Part shown: one piece after another, positions 43,513 through 52,144 of the stretch
Numbering within the stretch: position 1 is the stretch's first letter
Layout of the letters: each line of letters starts with the position of its first letter
From: Croceibacterium_A sp044506885
GTDB taxonomy: Bacteria > Pseudomonadota > Alphaproteobacteria > Sphingomonadales > Sphingomonadaceae
Assembly: GCA_044506885.1 (NCBI GenBank)
Contig: JBIQKC010000004.1
Span: 1 to 64,000, forward strand
DNA: 64,000 bases
Direction of reading: 5' to 3'
Made by a program: the position numbers and the translations under genes
Notes under the pieces: model-generated
The model's database searches: none
What the model was told of the DNA's origin: nothing
The model's input: the letters and a program-made list of their open reading frames with translations, nothing else

Positions 43513-45408
43513 ATGAGCGCTGAAAGCGGGGACCAGCGAAGGTCGACCAAGCTGAAGCTGGCGGCCGGCGCCATCGGTGTCGTGTTCGGCGACATCGGCA
43601 CCAGTCCCCTCTACGCCTTCCGTGAGACATTCGTCGGCCCGCATCCGCTGACGCTCGACGATGCGCACGTGCTGGGCGTCGTCAGCCTGATCTTCTGGTC
43701 GATGACGCTGATCGTCTCGATCCAGTACGTCACCGTCCTGATGCGCGCCGACAACAAGGGGGAAGGGGGCAGCCTGGCGCTGGTGGCGCTGCTTTCGCGC
43801 TTCACCGGCAAGTCCAAATACGGCTGGCTGACGGTGCTGCTGGGGGTCTTCGCCACGGCGCTGTTCTATGGCGACAGCATGATCACGCCGGCGGTTTCGG
43901 TGCTGTCGGCGGTGGAAGGCTTCGCGGTGGTGCAGCCGCGCATGGCGCCGCTGGTCATCCCCATCGCGCTGGTGCTGCTGGTCGGGCTGTTCGTGTTGCA
44001 GAAGCGCGGGACGACGCGCGTGGGGGCGATGTTCGCGCCCGTGATGACGGTCTATTTCGTGACCATCGCGGTGCTCGGCGCGATCCACATCGTGCAGGCC
44101 CCGGAAATCCTGATCGCGCTGAACCCATGGTATGCGATCCAGTTCTTCCTGATCGACAAGTGGCTGGCGTTCCTCGCGCTCGGCTCGGTGGTGCTGGCGG
44201 TGACCGGGTCGGAGGCGCTCTATTCCGACATGGGCCATTTCGGGCGCGGGCCGATGCGGCTGTCGTGGTTCGGGTTCGTCATGCCGGCGCTGCTGCTCAA
44301 CTATTTCGGGCAAGGCGCGATGATCATCGGCATGGGCGACGCGCAGGCGGCGGACGCCATCCGGAACCCGTTCTTCATGCTCGCGCCCGAGGCGATGCGG
44401 CTGCCGCTGGTGCTGCTGGTGACGGCGGCGACGTTCATCGCCAGCCAGGCGGTGATCTCGGGGGCGTTCTCGATCACGCATCAGGCGATCCAGCTCGGCT
44501 TCATTCCGCGGCTGTCGATCCTGCACACCAGCCAGACGCACCAGGGGCAGATCTACATTCCGCTGATAAACTGGCTGCTGTGCGCGGCGGTGATCGTGCT
44601 GGTGCTGACGTTCCGCAATTCCTCCAACCTCGCTTCCGCCTATGGCATCGCGGTGACCGGGGCGATGCTGATCGACACCTGCCTGATGGCGGTGCTGTTC
44701 CTGGCGGTGTGGAAATGGAAGTGGTGGATCGCCGCGCCGGTGGTGCTGCTGTTCCTGATCGTGGACGGGGCCTATTTCGCCGCGAACATGACCAAGGTGC
44801 TCGACGGCGGGTGGTTCCCGCTGCTGGTGGGGGCGATCGGCTTCACCTTGCTGACCACCTGGGCGAAGGGACGCAGGCTGCTGCGGGCGCGGATGAGCGA
44901 GGCGGCGCTGCCGCTGGAAATCTTCGCCAAGTCGGCGCGCAACAGCACCGCGAAAGTGCCGGGCACCGCGATCTTCATGCATTCGGCCGACGGCGGCACG
45001 CCCTCCGCGCTGCTGCACAACATCAAGCACAACAAGGTGCTGCACGAACGCGTGGTGGTGCTGACGGTGAAGATCGCCAACGCGCCCTATGTCGATCCGG
45101 GCGACCGGGTGGTGGTGGAGGACGTGGGCGACGGGTTCTATCGCACGGTGCTGAATTACGGCTTCATGGAAGAGACCGATCTTCCGGCCGCGCTGAAGGG
45201 CGTGGACACGTGCGGCGCGCCGTTCGAGATGATGCAGACGAGCTTCTTCCTGTCGCGCCAGACGTTGCTGGCGGCGGAGCGGCCGGGGATGGCGGTGTGG
45301 CGCGAGAAGCTGTTCGCCTGGATGATGCGCAACGCGGCGACGCCGATGGAGTTCTTCCGCCTGCCGACCAACCGGGTGGTCGAGCTGGGGAGCCAGGTCG
45401 AGATCTGA
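43513..45408 (+). CDS. kup: KUP-family potassium uptake transporter
   Basis: The 631-residue transporter imports K+ with protons. It begins with the signature GAIGVVFGDIGTSPLYAFRE. Family motifs DNKGEGGSLAL, YGDSMITPAVSVLSAVEG, TGSEALYSDMGHFG and ASQAVISGAFSI follow. About twelve hydrophobic helices precede a C-terminal cytoplasmic region (about 470-631) that includes HNIKHNKVLHERVVVLTV. Length and motifs are complete. Confidence 0.95.
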   Translation: MSAESGDQRRSTKLKLAAGAIGVVFGDIGTSPLYAFRETFVGPHPLTLDDAHVLGVVSLIFWSMTLIVSIQYVTVLMRADNKGEGGSLALVALLSRFTGKSKYGWLTVLLGVFATALFYGDSMITPAVSVLSAVEGFAVVQPRMAPLVIPIALVLLVGLFVLQKRGTTRVGAMFAPVMTVYFVTIAVLGAIHIVQAPEILIALNPWYAIQFFLIDKWLAFLALGSVVLAVTGSEALYSDMGHFGRGPMRLSWFGFVMPALLLNYFGQGAMIIGMGDAQAADAIRNPFFMLAPEAMRLPLVLLVTAATFIASQAVISGAFSITHQAIQLGFIPRLSILHTSQTHQGQIYIPLINWLLCAAVIVLVLTFRNSSNLASAYGIAVTGAMLIDTCLMAVLFLAVWKWKWWIAAPVVLLFLIVDGAYFAANMTKVLDGGWFPLLVGAIGFTLLTTWAKGRRLLRARMSEAALPLEIFAKSARNSTAKVPGTAIFMHSADGGTPSALLHNIKHNKVLHERVVVLTVKIANAPYVDPGDRVVVEDVGDGFYRTVLNYGFMEETDLPAALKGVDTCGAPFEMMQTSFFLSRQTLLAAERPGMAVWREKLFAWMMRNAATPMEFFRLPTNRVVELGSQVEI

Positions 45409-45866
45409 GGCGGAGACGCGGGCGTGGCGCTTTCGATTGGCGCTCACAGAGGCACAGGGGCACAGAAGGGTCGTGTTCGGGGCGGATATGGTGCTGGCAT
45501 GGGGGATTATCCGGCGGCGAGCCCGGACGTTGCGCCTGAGTGGGATGCGCGGACGGTGGGGCCGGCGCTTGCCTGGGCGTCACAGGATTGCCTGCGCACG
45601 ATCGATGCGAACGGCGGGAGGGGCCTGCGTCGGGACCTCCTGCTCGGCCCTGCGGTGAGAGGCGGTTGGCGGGCAGGGCTCGCAAGTGGCCGCCTTACCG
45701 GGTCAGGGGATGCGGCGTTGAGGTCCGCCGCGCCTGTCCTCTCATCCTGAAAGGGGCGCTGGCCCCTTTCGAGGAGCGCCGGCCTTCATGTGCGGGAGTG
45801 AGGAGAGAAGAGCTCGATCGCTCCCGCACCCGTCGCATCGCCAGTTTGTGGCTGGCCTGCACCATG
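45409..45866. other. Apparently empty interval between kup and yciB
   Basis: About 460 bases have no open frame that looks protein-like on either strand. The stretch holds an ACAGAGGCACAGGGGCACAG run near 45447, a strong hairpin (45749-45770), and, at its right edge, a promoter reading into it. It may be what remains of a lost gene. Confidence 0.5.
45749..45770. terminator. Strong hairpin in the kup-yciB interval
   Basis: A perfect 8-bp stem GAAAGGGG / CCCCTTTC with loop CGCTGG. The A and T residues at the base could let it act as a weak terminator in either direction. No T-run follows. Confidence 0.4.
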
Positions 45867-45891
45867 TAACCTATATGGTTATAAATGTCAA
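45867..45891 (-). promoter_or_regulatory. Orphan promoter with ArsR-type operator
   Basis: On the minus strand a perfect -35 TTGACA (45891-45886) is followed by an inverted repeat TAACC-ATATA-GGTTA (45881-45867) in the spacer region, and TACATG at the -10 position. Operators of this form occur upstream of ArsR-family regulator operons. Here it starts directly after the yciB stop and points into the empty interval. Confidence 0.45.
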
Positions 45892-45896
45892 GGCAA

Positions 45897-46547
45897 TTAT
45901 TCGACCGGCGGATTTTCCACGACTTCCGCCTTTTCGTTCACATTCAGGCCGTGGCGCATAAGCATCGGCAGCTGGGTGAAGGTGAAGAGGAAGCTGAGCG
46001 GGAGGAACAGCCACAGCTTGGCCGCGAGCCAGGCTTCGAAGCTGAGCGTGTACATGAGCACCGTGTTGAGCACGGCTAGGGCGAGGAAAAACAGGCCCCA
46101 GTTGCGCGACAGCTTGAGCCAGCCTTCGTCCGAAAGCCCGTCGAACGCAGCTTCGAGCAGCACCTTGAGCAGCGCCTTGCCTTTCATCCAGCCGCCGATC
46201 AGCAGCACGCCGAAGCCGACGTAGATGATCGTCGGCTTCCACTGGATGAAGCGTTCGTCCTGGAAGTAGATCGTCAGCGCGCCGAAGCCGACGATCAGCA
46301 CCGTCGACAGCCACAGCATCGGCGAAACCTTGCCGAGCCGCCATTTCGAGATCGCCAGCGCCGCCAGCGCGGCGACGATGAAGGCCCCGGTGCTGCGCAC
46401 GACGGCGAAGATTTCGCCGCCGGGGCTGGGCTCGTCCGGCTTGTAGTAGCGATAGACGAGGAAGAAGATCAGCAGCGGGCCGTAATCGACCAGCACGTTG
46501 AGCCAGCCGGATTTGGGCTTCGCTTTCTTCGCTTCGGTATCGGCCAT
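45897..46547 (-). CDS. yciB: Inner membrane septation protein YciB/IspZ family
   Basis: The 216-residue membrane protein matches YciB (septation protein A). It has about six hydrophobic helices and diagnostic segments LVDYGPLLIFFLVY, KWKPTII-like QWKPTIIYV, LSRNWGLFFLALAVLNTVL, and WLFLPLSFLFTFTQLPMLMRH. It is implicated in cell envelope and division; the biochemical role is unsettled. Its ATG shares one base with the ftsY stop, so it is the last gene of the dapF-mtaB-ftsY-yciB operon. Confidence 0.92.
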   Translation of the reverse strand: MADTEAKKAKPKSGWLNVLVDYGPLLIFFLVYRYYKPDEPSPGGEIFAVVRSTGAFIVAALAALAISKWRLGKVSPMLWLSTVLIVGFGALTIYFQDERFIQWKPTIIYVGFGVLLIGGWMKGKALLKVLLEAAFDGLSDEGWLKLSRNWGLFFLALAVLNTVLMYTLSFEAWLAAKLWLFLPLSFLFTFTQLPMLMRHGLNVNEKAEVVENPPVE

Positions 46548-47608
46548 CAGGCAACTCCCGCAATGACGCGCGCGACCAGGTCGGGGTCGAAGGGGCGCAG
46601 GTCGTCGATCTTTTCGCCCACGCCGATGGCGTGGATCGGCAGCCCGTATTGCTCGGCCGCGGCGACCAGCACGCCGCCGCGCGCGGTGCCGTCGAGCTTG
46701 GTCATGATGAGGCCGGTGACGCCGGCGACTTCCCTGAACACGTCGATCTGGCTCAATGCGTTCTGGCCGTTGGTGGCGTCGAGCACCAGCACCACGTCGT
46801 GCGGCGCTTCGGGATTGAGGCGGCCGAGGACGCGGCGGATCTTGGCCAGTTCGTCCATCAGCTCGCGCTTGTTCTGGAGGCGGCCGGCGGTGTCGACGAT
46901 CAGCGCGTCGATGCCGGTGTCGGTGGCGCGCTTGACCGCATCGAACACGATAGAGGCCGGATCGCCGCCTTCGGGGCCGCGCACGATGTCCACGCCGATC
47001 CGCTCCGCCCAGACGGCGAGCTGGCCGATGGCGGCGGCGCGAAAGGTGTCGCCGGCGGCGAGCAGGACGCCGTAGTCGTCTTCCTGGAACAGGTGGGCGA
47101 GCTTGGCGATGGTGGTGGTCTTGCCGCTGCCGTTGACGCCGATGACGAGGATCACCTGCGGGCGCGGGAAGGCGGTGATTTCCAGCGGCTTCGCCACCGG
47201 GCGCAGGATGGCGGCGATTTCCTCCGCCACCGCCTCCTTTAGCTCGCGCTCGGTGATCGAGAGGCCGAAGCGCTTTTCGGACAGCTTGCCCCGGATGCGC
47301 GCGGCGGCGCTGGGGCCGAGATCCGAGAGGATCAGCGCGTCCTCGATATGGTCGAGGGTCTTGTCGTCGAGCCGGGCCGTGCCGAGCGAGGATGCGACCT
47401 TGCCGACAACGGAAGCTTGAGGCGCAGCCGGGGCCGGAGCGGGCGTCGATGCTGGCGCTGGCGCGGGTGTCGGTGCGGGTTCGGGTTCGGGTAGCGGCGA
47501 AGTCTCTTCGGCCGAGTCCGCGACGGCGGCGGCGAGGTTTTCGGACAGACGATCCGAGGTCTTGCGGAAACCGCCGAAGAGACGCTCGGTCCAGCTCGGG
47601 CCGCTCAT
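46547..47608 (-). CDS. ftsY: Signal recognition particle receptor FtsY
   Basis: The 353-residue GTPase docks SRP-ribosome complexes at the membrane. A short acidic/Pro-Ala-rich A region (about 15-70) precedes the N domain. The G domain has G1 GVNGSGKTTTIAK, the I-box DTFRAAA, G3 DTAGR, and G4 TKLDGTARGG. All are intact. Its particle RNA is encoded at 10 kb. The ATG overlaps the mtaB stop as ATGA. Confidence 0.96.
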   Translation of the reverse strand: MSGPSWTERLFGGFRKTSDRLSENLAAAVADSAEETSPLPEPEPAPTPAPAPASTPAPAPAAPQASVVGKVASSLGTARLDDKTLDHIEDALILSDLGPSAAARIRGKLSEKRFGLSITERELKEAVAEEIAAILRPVAKPLEITAFPRPQVILVIGVNGSGKTTTIAKLAHLFQEDDYGVLLAAGDTFRAAAIGQLAVWAERIGVDIVRGPEGGDPASIVFDAVKRATDTGIDALIVDTAGRLQNKRELMDELAKIRRVLGRLNPEAPHDVVLVLDATNGQNALSQIDVFREVAGVTGLIMTKLDGTARGGVLVAAAEQYGLPIHAIGVGEKIDDLRPFDPDLVARVIAGVA

Positions 47609-48798
47609 CGCAGGATTCCTTCCTCGATCAGGCGCGGGGTTATCGAAACGATCGCGCCGGGCGCTGTCCCTTCGGGCACGACGACGCGCGCGAAATTGCC
47701 GGCGAGCCCGGTCCCGTCGGTTTCCGCCAGCACGGAGAGCGGCCGGCCGACGAGATCGCGCAGCCACTGTGCGCGGGTGTGGGCGACTTCCTCGCGCAGT
47801 TCGGCGGCGCGGGCCTTGATCGTGGCCTTGTCCAGTTGCGGCATCCGCGCGGCGGGGGTTCCGGGGCGGGGCGAGTATGGAAAAATGTGTCCATGGACCA
47901 CGCCAAGCTCGCGCACGATCGAAAGGTTGGCCCGGTGCATCGTCTCGTCCTCGGTCGGGAAGCCGGCGATGAGGTCGGCACCGATGGCGACCGCCGGGCG
48001 GCGGGCCTTGAGCCGGGCGACCAGATCGACGGCCTGGGCGCGCGAGTGGCGGCGCTTCATCCGCTTGAGGATCAGGTCGTGCCCGTGCTGGAGCGAGAGG
48101 TGCAGGTGCGGCATCACGCGCGGCTCGTCCGCCAGCAGATCGAACAGCTCGGCGTCGATCTCCACCCCGTCGAGCGAGGACATGCGCAGGCGGCGGAGCT
48201 GCGGAAAGGCGGCGAGGATGGCGCGCACGAGGCCGCCGAGCGTGGGCGAGCCGGGCAGGTCGTGGCCCCAGCTGGTCACGTCCACGCCGGTCAGCACCAC
48301 TTCTGGCGCGCCCTGATCGAGATGGCGTTCCACCTCGCGCAGCACGCCGGCCACGGTGAGCGAGCGGCTTTGTCCCCGGCCCTGCGGGATGACGCAGAAG
48401 GTGCAGGCGTGATCGCAGCCGTTCTGCACCGCGACGAAGGCGCGCGTGTGCCGGGACGGCACGGGAGAGGGGCGGGCGGGCGCGTTCCATGCCCGCGCGT
48501 CGAGCTTGCGGGCGTTTTCGACCAGCCCGTCCACCTCGGGCATCGCGGCGAGTCGGTCGCGTTCGATCTCGGCGGCGCAGCCGGTGACGAGGAGGCGCGC
48601 AGCGGGGTGCGCGCGGCGGGCCTTGCGGATCGCCTGGCGGGTCTGGCGCACGGCTTCTGCCGTCACCGCGCAGCTGTTGACCACCACGACATCGCGCTCG
48701 CCGGCAAGGAGGGCGCGGATGCCTTCGCTTTCGGCGATGTTGAGGCGGCAGCCCAGCGAAATGACTTCGGGCGCGGCTGGCGGCGCGGCGGCGCTCAC
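47605..48798 (-). CDS. mtaB: tRNA threonylcarbamoyladenosine methylthiotransferase MtaB
   Basis: The 397-residue radical-SAM enzyme adds a methylthio group to t6A37 of tRNAs that read ANN codons. The N-terminal domain has three cluster cysteines (SLGCRLN, VNSCAVT, VTGCAAE). The radical-SAM motif is CDHACTFC, and a C-terminal TRAM-like domain follows. The start is GTG 48798, overlapping the dapF stop (GTGA). It overlaps ftsY by four bases. MtaB rather than MiaB is indicated by the shorter length and the SLGCRLN form. Confidence 0.92.
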   Translation of the reverse strand: MSAAAPPAAPEVISLGCRLNIAESEGIRALLAGERDVVVVNSCAVTAEAVRQTRQAIRKARRAHPAARLLVTGCAAEIERDRLAAMPEVDGLVENARKLDARAWNAPARPSPVPSRHTRAFVAVQNGCDHACTFCVIPQGRGQSRSLTVAGVLREVERHLDQGAPEVVLTGVDVTSWGHDLPGSPTLGGLVRAILAAFPQLRRLRMSSLDGVEIDAELFDLLADEPRVMPHLHLSLQHGHDLILKRMKRRHSRAQAVDLVARLKARRPAVAIGADLIAGFPTEDETMHRANLSIVRELGVVHGHIFPYSPRPGTPAARMPQLDKATIKARAAELREEVAHTRAQWLRDLVGRPLSVLAETDGTGLAGNFARVVVPEGTAPGAIVSITPRLIEEGILR

Positions 48799-49607
48799 GC
48801 GTAATCGCCCCAGTCGAAGGAGCCGCGGAAGCTCTCCACCGCGGGGCCGGTCATCGTGATCCGCCCGTCCTCGCCCCAGCCGATCAGCAATGCGCCGCCC
48901 GGCAGCCGGACGGTGACTTCGCGCGCGCCCGTGAGGCCGCGCCGCATCGCCGCGACGGCCGTGGCGCAGGCCCCGGTGCCGCAGGCGCGGGTAAGGCCCA
49001 CGCCGCGTTCCCACACGCGCAGCCGGATTTCGGTGTCGCTGTCCACGGTGGCGACGTTGACGTTGACGCGCTCCGGAAACAGCGGGTCGTGTTCGATCAG
49101 CGGGCCGAGGGTTTCGAGGTCGACGATGTCGCAATTGTCGACGAAGAACACCGCGTGCGGGTTGCCGACGTTGACGGCCGTGGGCTGCTCCAGTCCATCC
49201 CACCCGACCGGCAGCGTGACGGTGTCCATCGCGTAGGCGAGCGGGATCGCGTCCCATTCAAAGCGCGGCTCGCCCATGTCGACCGCCGCGCCGCCGCGGC
49301 TCGGCCGCACCGCCAGCGTGCCGCCAAGCGTTTCGATCCGGGCCGGCGCGCCGAGCAGGATCGCCACCGCGCGCGTGGCGTTGCCGCAGGCTTCGACCTC
49401 GCCGCCGTCGGCATTGAAGATGCGCATCCGCAAGTCGGCGCTTGCCGAGGGTTCGAGCACGATCACCTGATCGCAGCCGACCCCCGTGCGCCTGTCGGCC
49501 ACCGCGCGGGCAAGCGCCGGCGAAATCGGCGGCAGCGCCTGCGCGCGCGTGTCGAGCACGACGAAGTCGTTGCCGAGACCGTGCATCTTGATGAAAGCCG
49601 CGCGCAT
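48795..49607 (-). CDS. dapF: Diaminopimelate epimerase
   Basis: The 270-residue enzyme converts LL- to meso-diaminopimelate for lysine and peptidoglycan. The two catalytic cysteines are in EACGNATR and TRACGTGACA. KMHGLGNDFVVLD and VNVGNPHAVFFV are also diagnostic. ATG 49607 is preferred; TTG 49616 would add three residues. It heads the four-gene overlapping operon with mtaB, ftsY and yciB. Confidence 0.95.
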   Translation of the reverse strand: MRAAFIKMHGLGNDFVVLDTRAQALPPISPALARAVADRRTGVGCDQVIVLEPSASADLRMRIFNADGGEVEACGNATRAVAILLGAPARIETLGGTLAVRPSRGGAAVDMGEPRFEWDAIPLAYAMDTVTLPVGWDGLEQPTAVNVGNPHAVFFVDNCDIVDLETLGPLIEHDPLFPERVNVNVATVDSDTEIRLRVWERGVGLTRACGTGACATAVAAMRRGLTGAREVTVRLPGGALLIGWGEDGRITMTGPAVESFRGSFDWGDYA

Positions 49608-49653
49608 GCGAGCCAACTAGGGTCCGCGCTGCTGGCTGGCAATGGGTGGCGGG

Positions 49654-51348
49654 TCAGCCGGCCTGGCGATGCTCGTCGGAAGGCTCGGCCGGGGCGGGCG
49701 GGGCGGGTTCGGCGAGAAGCTTCAGCCCGGCGAGCCGCTTGCGCGTGGCGTCGGCGTCTTCGGGTCGGCCGTAGAAATAGCCCTGCCCCTTGAGCTGGCC
49801 CATTCCCTGCAACGCCTGCTGGATCGCGGCGGTCTCCACCCCTTCGGCGGTAACCGGCAGCGAGAGCCCGCGCCCGAGCGAGATGATGGCTTCGATCAGG
49901 TCGTTGCTGATCCCGTCGTCGGCCAGTTCGGTGACGAAAGTGCGGTCGATCTTGAGCCGGTCGAACGGCAGCGAGCGCAGTTGCGACAGGCTCGAATAGC
50001 CGGTCCCGAAATCGTCCAGGCTGATGCGGATGCCCTGGTTCTTGAGGCTGGTGACGATCGTGCGCACCGCGCCGATGTTTTCGTGCAGGCAGGTCTCGGT
50101 GATTTCGAGCTCGAGCCGTTCGGGCGGGAAACCGCCTTCGCACAGCAGCCGCAGCAGCTTTTGCGCGAACCACGGGTCGCGCAACTGGATCGGCGAGATG
50201 TTGACCGACAGCGTCAGCCGCGGATCCCATTCCGACGCATCCTTCACCGCCTGGCGAATGAGCGATTCGGACAGCTCGCAGATGACGTCGATCTCTTCGG
50301 CGATCGGGATGAACACCTCGGGCTTGACCAGGCCGAACGTAGGCGAGTTCCAGCGCGCCAGCATTTCGAAGCCGATCAGTTCGCCGGTCGTCAGATCGAC
50401 CTGCTGTTCGTAGTAGGGGACGAATTCGCCCATCGCGACGCCGCGCCTGATCCCGGCCTCGAGTTCCGCGCGGAGCCGCAGGTCGTGCTCCATCTGCGGT
50501 TCGAACCAGTAGAACCGGTTCCGCCCGCGCTTCTTGGCGTTGTACATCGCGATGTCGGCGCGGTGGAGCAGAGTGGCGCTGTCGCGCGCCTCTCCGCCAA
50601 CGCCCTTTTGCGCGCTGCCGGCCATGCCGATGGAAACCGTGGTTTCGAGGCGCGCGTCCGCGCCGTGTTCGATGGGCGCGGAAACGGCTTCGATAAGCTG
50701 GTCGGCGAACCGTTCGAGCAGGTCGGGCGCCGCCGGATCGTAGAACACCGCGCAGATGAACTCGTCGCCGCCGAAGCGGGCGAGCATGCCGTCCTCCGGA
50801 AGCAGTTGCTTGACCCGCCTGGCGACGGCCGTGAGCACCATGTCGCCGACGGTGTGGCCGTTGATGTCGTTGATCTGCTTGAAATTGTCGAGATCGACCA
50901 TCAGAACCGCGACCGCCCGGCGCTCACCGTCGGCGTCGGCCAGGAACCGGTCGATCGCCGGGGAGCCGCTGCGCCGGTTCAGGCAGCCCGTCAGCGGGTC
51001 CGTTTCCGCAAGCTCGCGCGCCAGCGCCTCCGCGCGCCGGCGTTCGGCGACTTCGCGCTGAAGGTCGGCGTGACGCCGCCAGCCGAAAATGACCAGGGCG
51101 ATGTTGAGCAGGACGGCATTGGTCAGGAGCACGTCGGGCGCCGCGCCATTGCCGGTCCACGAGCGCACCGTCTGCGCCATGACCGAGCCGCCGGTGCCGA
51201 CGAACAGGATGATCGCCGCCACGGCAATCCCGAGCGCGATCAGGTCGCGCTCGGAATTTCCGAGCCGTTTGCGATGCGGTTGCTGTGCTCCGTTGGTCAA
51301 TTCTCTCAACCCGCGACGCCAATCGATGCGCGAGTATGCCGCGGTCAT
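49654..51348 (-). CDS. Membrane GGDEF-EAL protein
   Basis: The 564-residue protein has two membrane helices (about 36-56 and 74-90), a GGDEF domain with intact GGDEF (193-197) and an EAL domain whose first motif reads EML (328-330). The other EAL residues are present: SVNISP, ELEITET, LDDFGTGYSS, KIDRTF and AEGVET. Both synthesis and hydrolysis of c-di-GMP are therefore possible. No RxxD I-site precedes GGDEF (LPED instead), so product inhibition is probably missing. It is divergent from the EVE gene. Confidence 0.88.
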   Translation of the reverse strand: MTAAYSRIDWRRGLRELTNGAQQPHRKRLGNSERDLIALGIAVAAIILFVGTGGSVMAQTVRSWTGNGAAPDVLLTNAVLLNIALVIFGWRRHADLQREVAERRRAEALARELAETDPLTGCLNRRSGSPAIDRFLADADGERRAVAVLMVDLDNFKQINDINGHTVGDMVLTAVARRVKQLLPEDGMLARFGGDEFICAVFYDPAAPDLLERFADQLIEAVSAPIEHGADARLETTVSIGMAGSAQKGVGGEARDSATLLHRADIAMYNAKKRGRNRFYWFEPQMEHDLRLRAELEAGIRRGVAMGEFVPYYEQQVDLTTGELIGFEMLARWNSPTFGLVKPEVFIPIAEEIDVICELSESLIRQAVKDASEWDPRLTLSVNISPIQLRDPWFAQKLLRLLCEGGFPPERLELEITETCLHENIGAVRTIVTSLKNQGIRISLDDFGTGYSSLSQLRSLPFDRLKIDRTFVTELADDGISNDLIEAIISLGRGLSLPVTAEGVETAAIQQALQGMGQLKGQGYFYGRPEDADATRKRLAGLKLLAEPAPPAPAEPSDEHRQAG

Positions 51349-51429
51349 GCTCAAAATTCTGTTAATTTGCGCCCCCGAAAAGCCGACGATAAGGGGGCCG
51401 GCGATAAGGGGAAGCGCGAGGAGAAGCAG

Positions 51430-51837
51430 ATGGCCGCCAGGCATTGGCTGATAAAGTCCGAACCCGCCGCCTACGGCTGGGACGATCTGGTGCGGGACGG
51501 CGAGACGCTGTGGGACGGCGTGCGCAATCACCGCGCCGCCAACAACCTGCGGACGATGGCCAGGGGCGACCAGGCGTTCTTCTATCACTCGGTTACGGGC
51601 AAGGAGATCGTCGGCGTGGTCGAGGTCAGCGAAGCCGGACTGACCGACCCGAAGGACCCGGCCTGGGCGGCGGTGAGGGTGAAGCCGGTACGCAAGCTGG
51701 CGCGGCCGGTGACCCTGGCCGAGATCAAGGCGGAGCCGGCGCTGGCGACTGTCGAGCTGGTGCGGCTGTCGCGGCTCTCGGTGGCCGAGATCGAGCCCGA
51801 CGAGTGGGAAAAAATCTGCGATATGGCAAAGGGTTAG
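51430..51837 (+). CDS. EVE domain protein
   Basis: The 135-residue protein is a single EVE domain, related to YTH/PUA-like folds that recognise modified bases. HWLIKSEPAAYGWDDL at the start, LWDGVRNHRAANNLR, GDQAFFYHS and VELVRLSRLSV are typical. In bacteria its ligand is uncertain. The ATG follows AGGAGAAGC. It stands alone before the CsbD gene. Confidence 0.9.
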   Translation: MAARHWLIKSEPAAYGWDDLVRDGETLWDGVRNHRAANNLRTMARGDQAFFYHSVTGKEIVGVVEVSEAGLTDPKDPAWAAVRVKPVRKLARPVTLAEIKAEPALATVELVRLSRLSVAEIEPDEWEKICDMAKG

Positions 51838-51917
51838 ATCGGAACAACCACGCCTGCGGCCCGTTGCTTCGAGGTATCGGCAGGCATTGTGCCTGTCGCA
51901 GCCGAGAGGAGAGCACG

Positions 51918-52088
51918 ATGGGCGAGTTGACCGACAAGGCAAAAGGCGTCGCCAACGAAGCGGCAGGGAAACTGAAGCAGCAGTCCGACGATCCGCGCAC
52001 CCGCGCCGAAGGCCGGGCGCAGGAGCGCAAGGGCGAGGCGCAGAACCTGAAAGGCAAGATCAAGGGCGCGCTCGGCGACAAGATCTGA
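51918..52088 (+). CDS. CsbD family stress-response protein
   Basis: This 56-residue hydrophilic protein is rich in Lys, Glu, Ala and Gly with a GELTDKAKGVANEAAGKLKQQ start and repeated GKxKG pattern, as in CsbD/YjbJ proteins. These are abundant in stationary phase and stress; the function is unknown. GAGAGGAGAG precedes the ATG. Confidence 0.88.
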   Translation: MGELTDKAKGVANEAAGKLKQQSDDPRTRAEGRAQERKGEAQNLKGKIKGALGDKI

Positions 52089-52110
52089 GCGCCCGCCGCC
52101 GCCGCGAGAG

Positions 52111-52138
52111 AGGCCGCCCGGCAAAACGGGCGGCCTTT
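52111..52138. terminator. Bidirectional-looking terminator
   Basis: A perfect 10-bp stem AGGCCGCCCG / CGGGCGGCCT with loop GCAAAA, followed by TTCG. It lies between the ends of the CsbD gene and the convergent thiamine-diphosphate enzyme gene. Confidence 0.75.
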
Positions 52139-52144
52139 CGCGTT

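Noticed and set aside
45424..45750. A 108-codon plus-strand open frame in the kup-yciB interval
   Set aside because: Low-complexity Arg/Gly/Ala composition, no ribosome binding site, no family resemblance.
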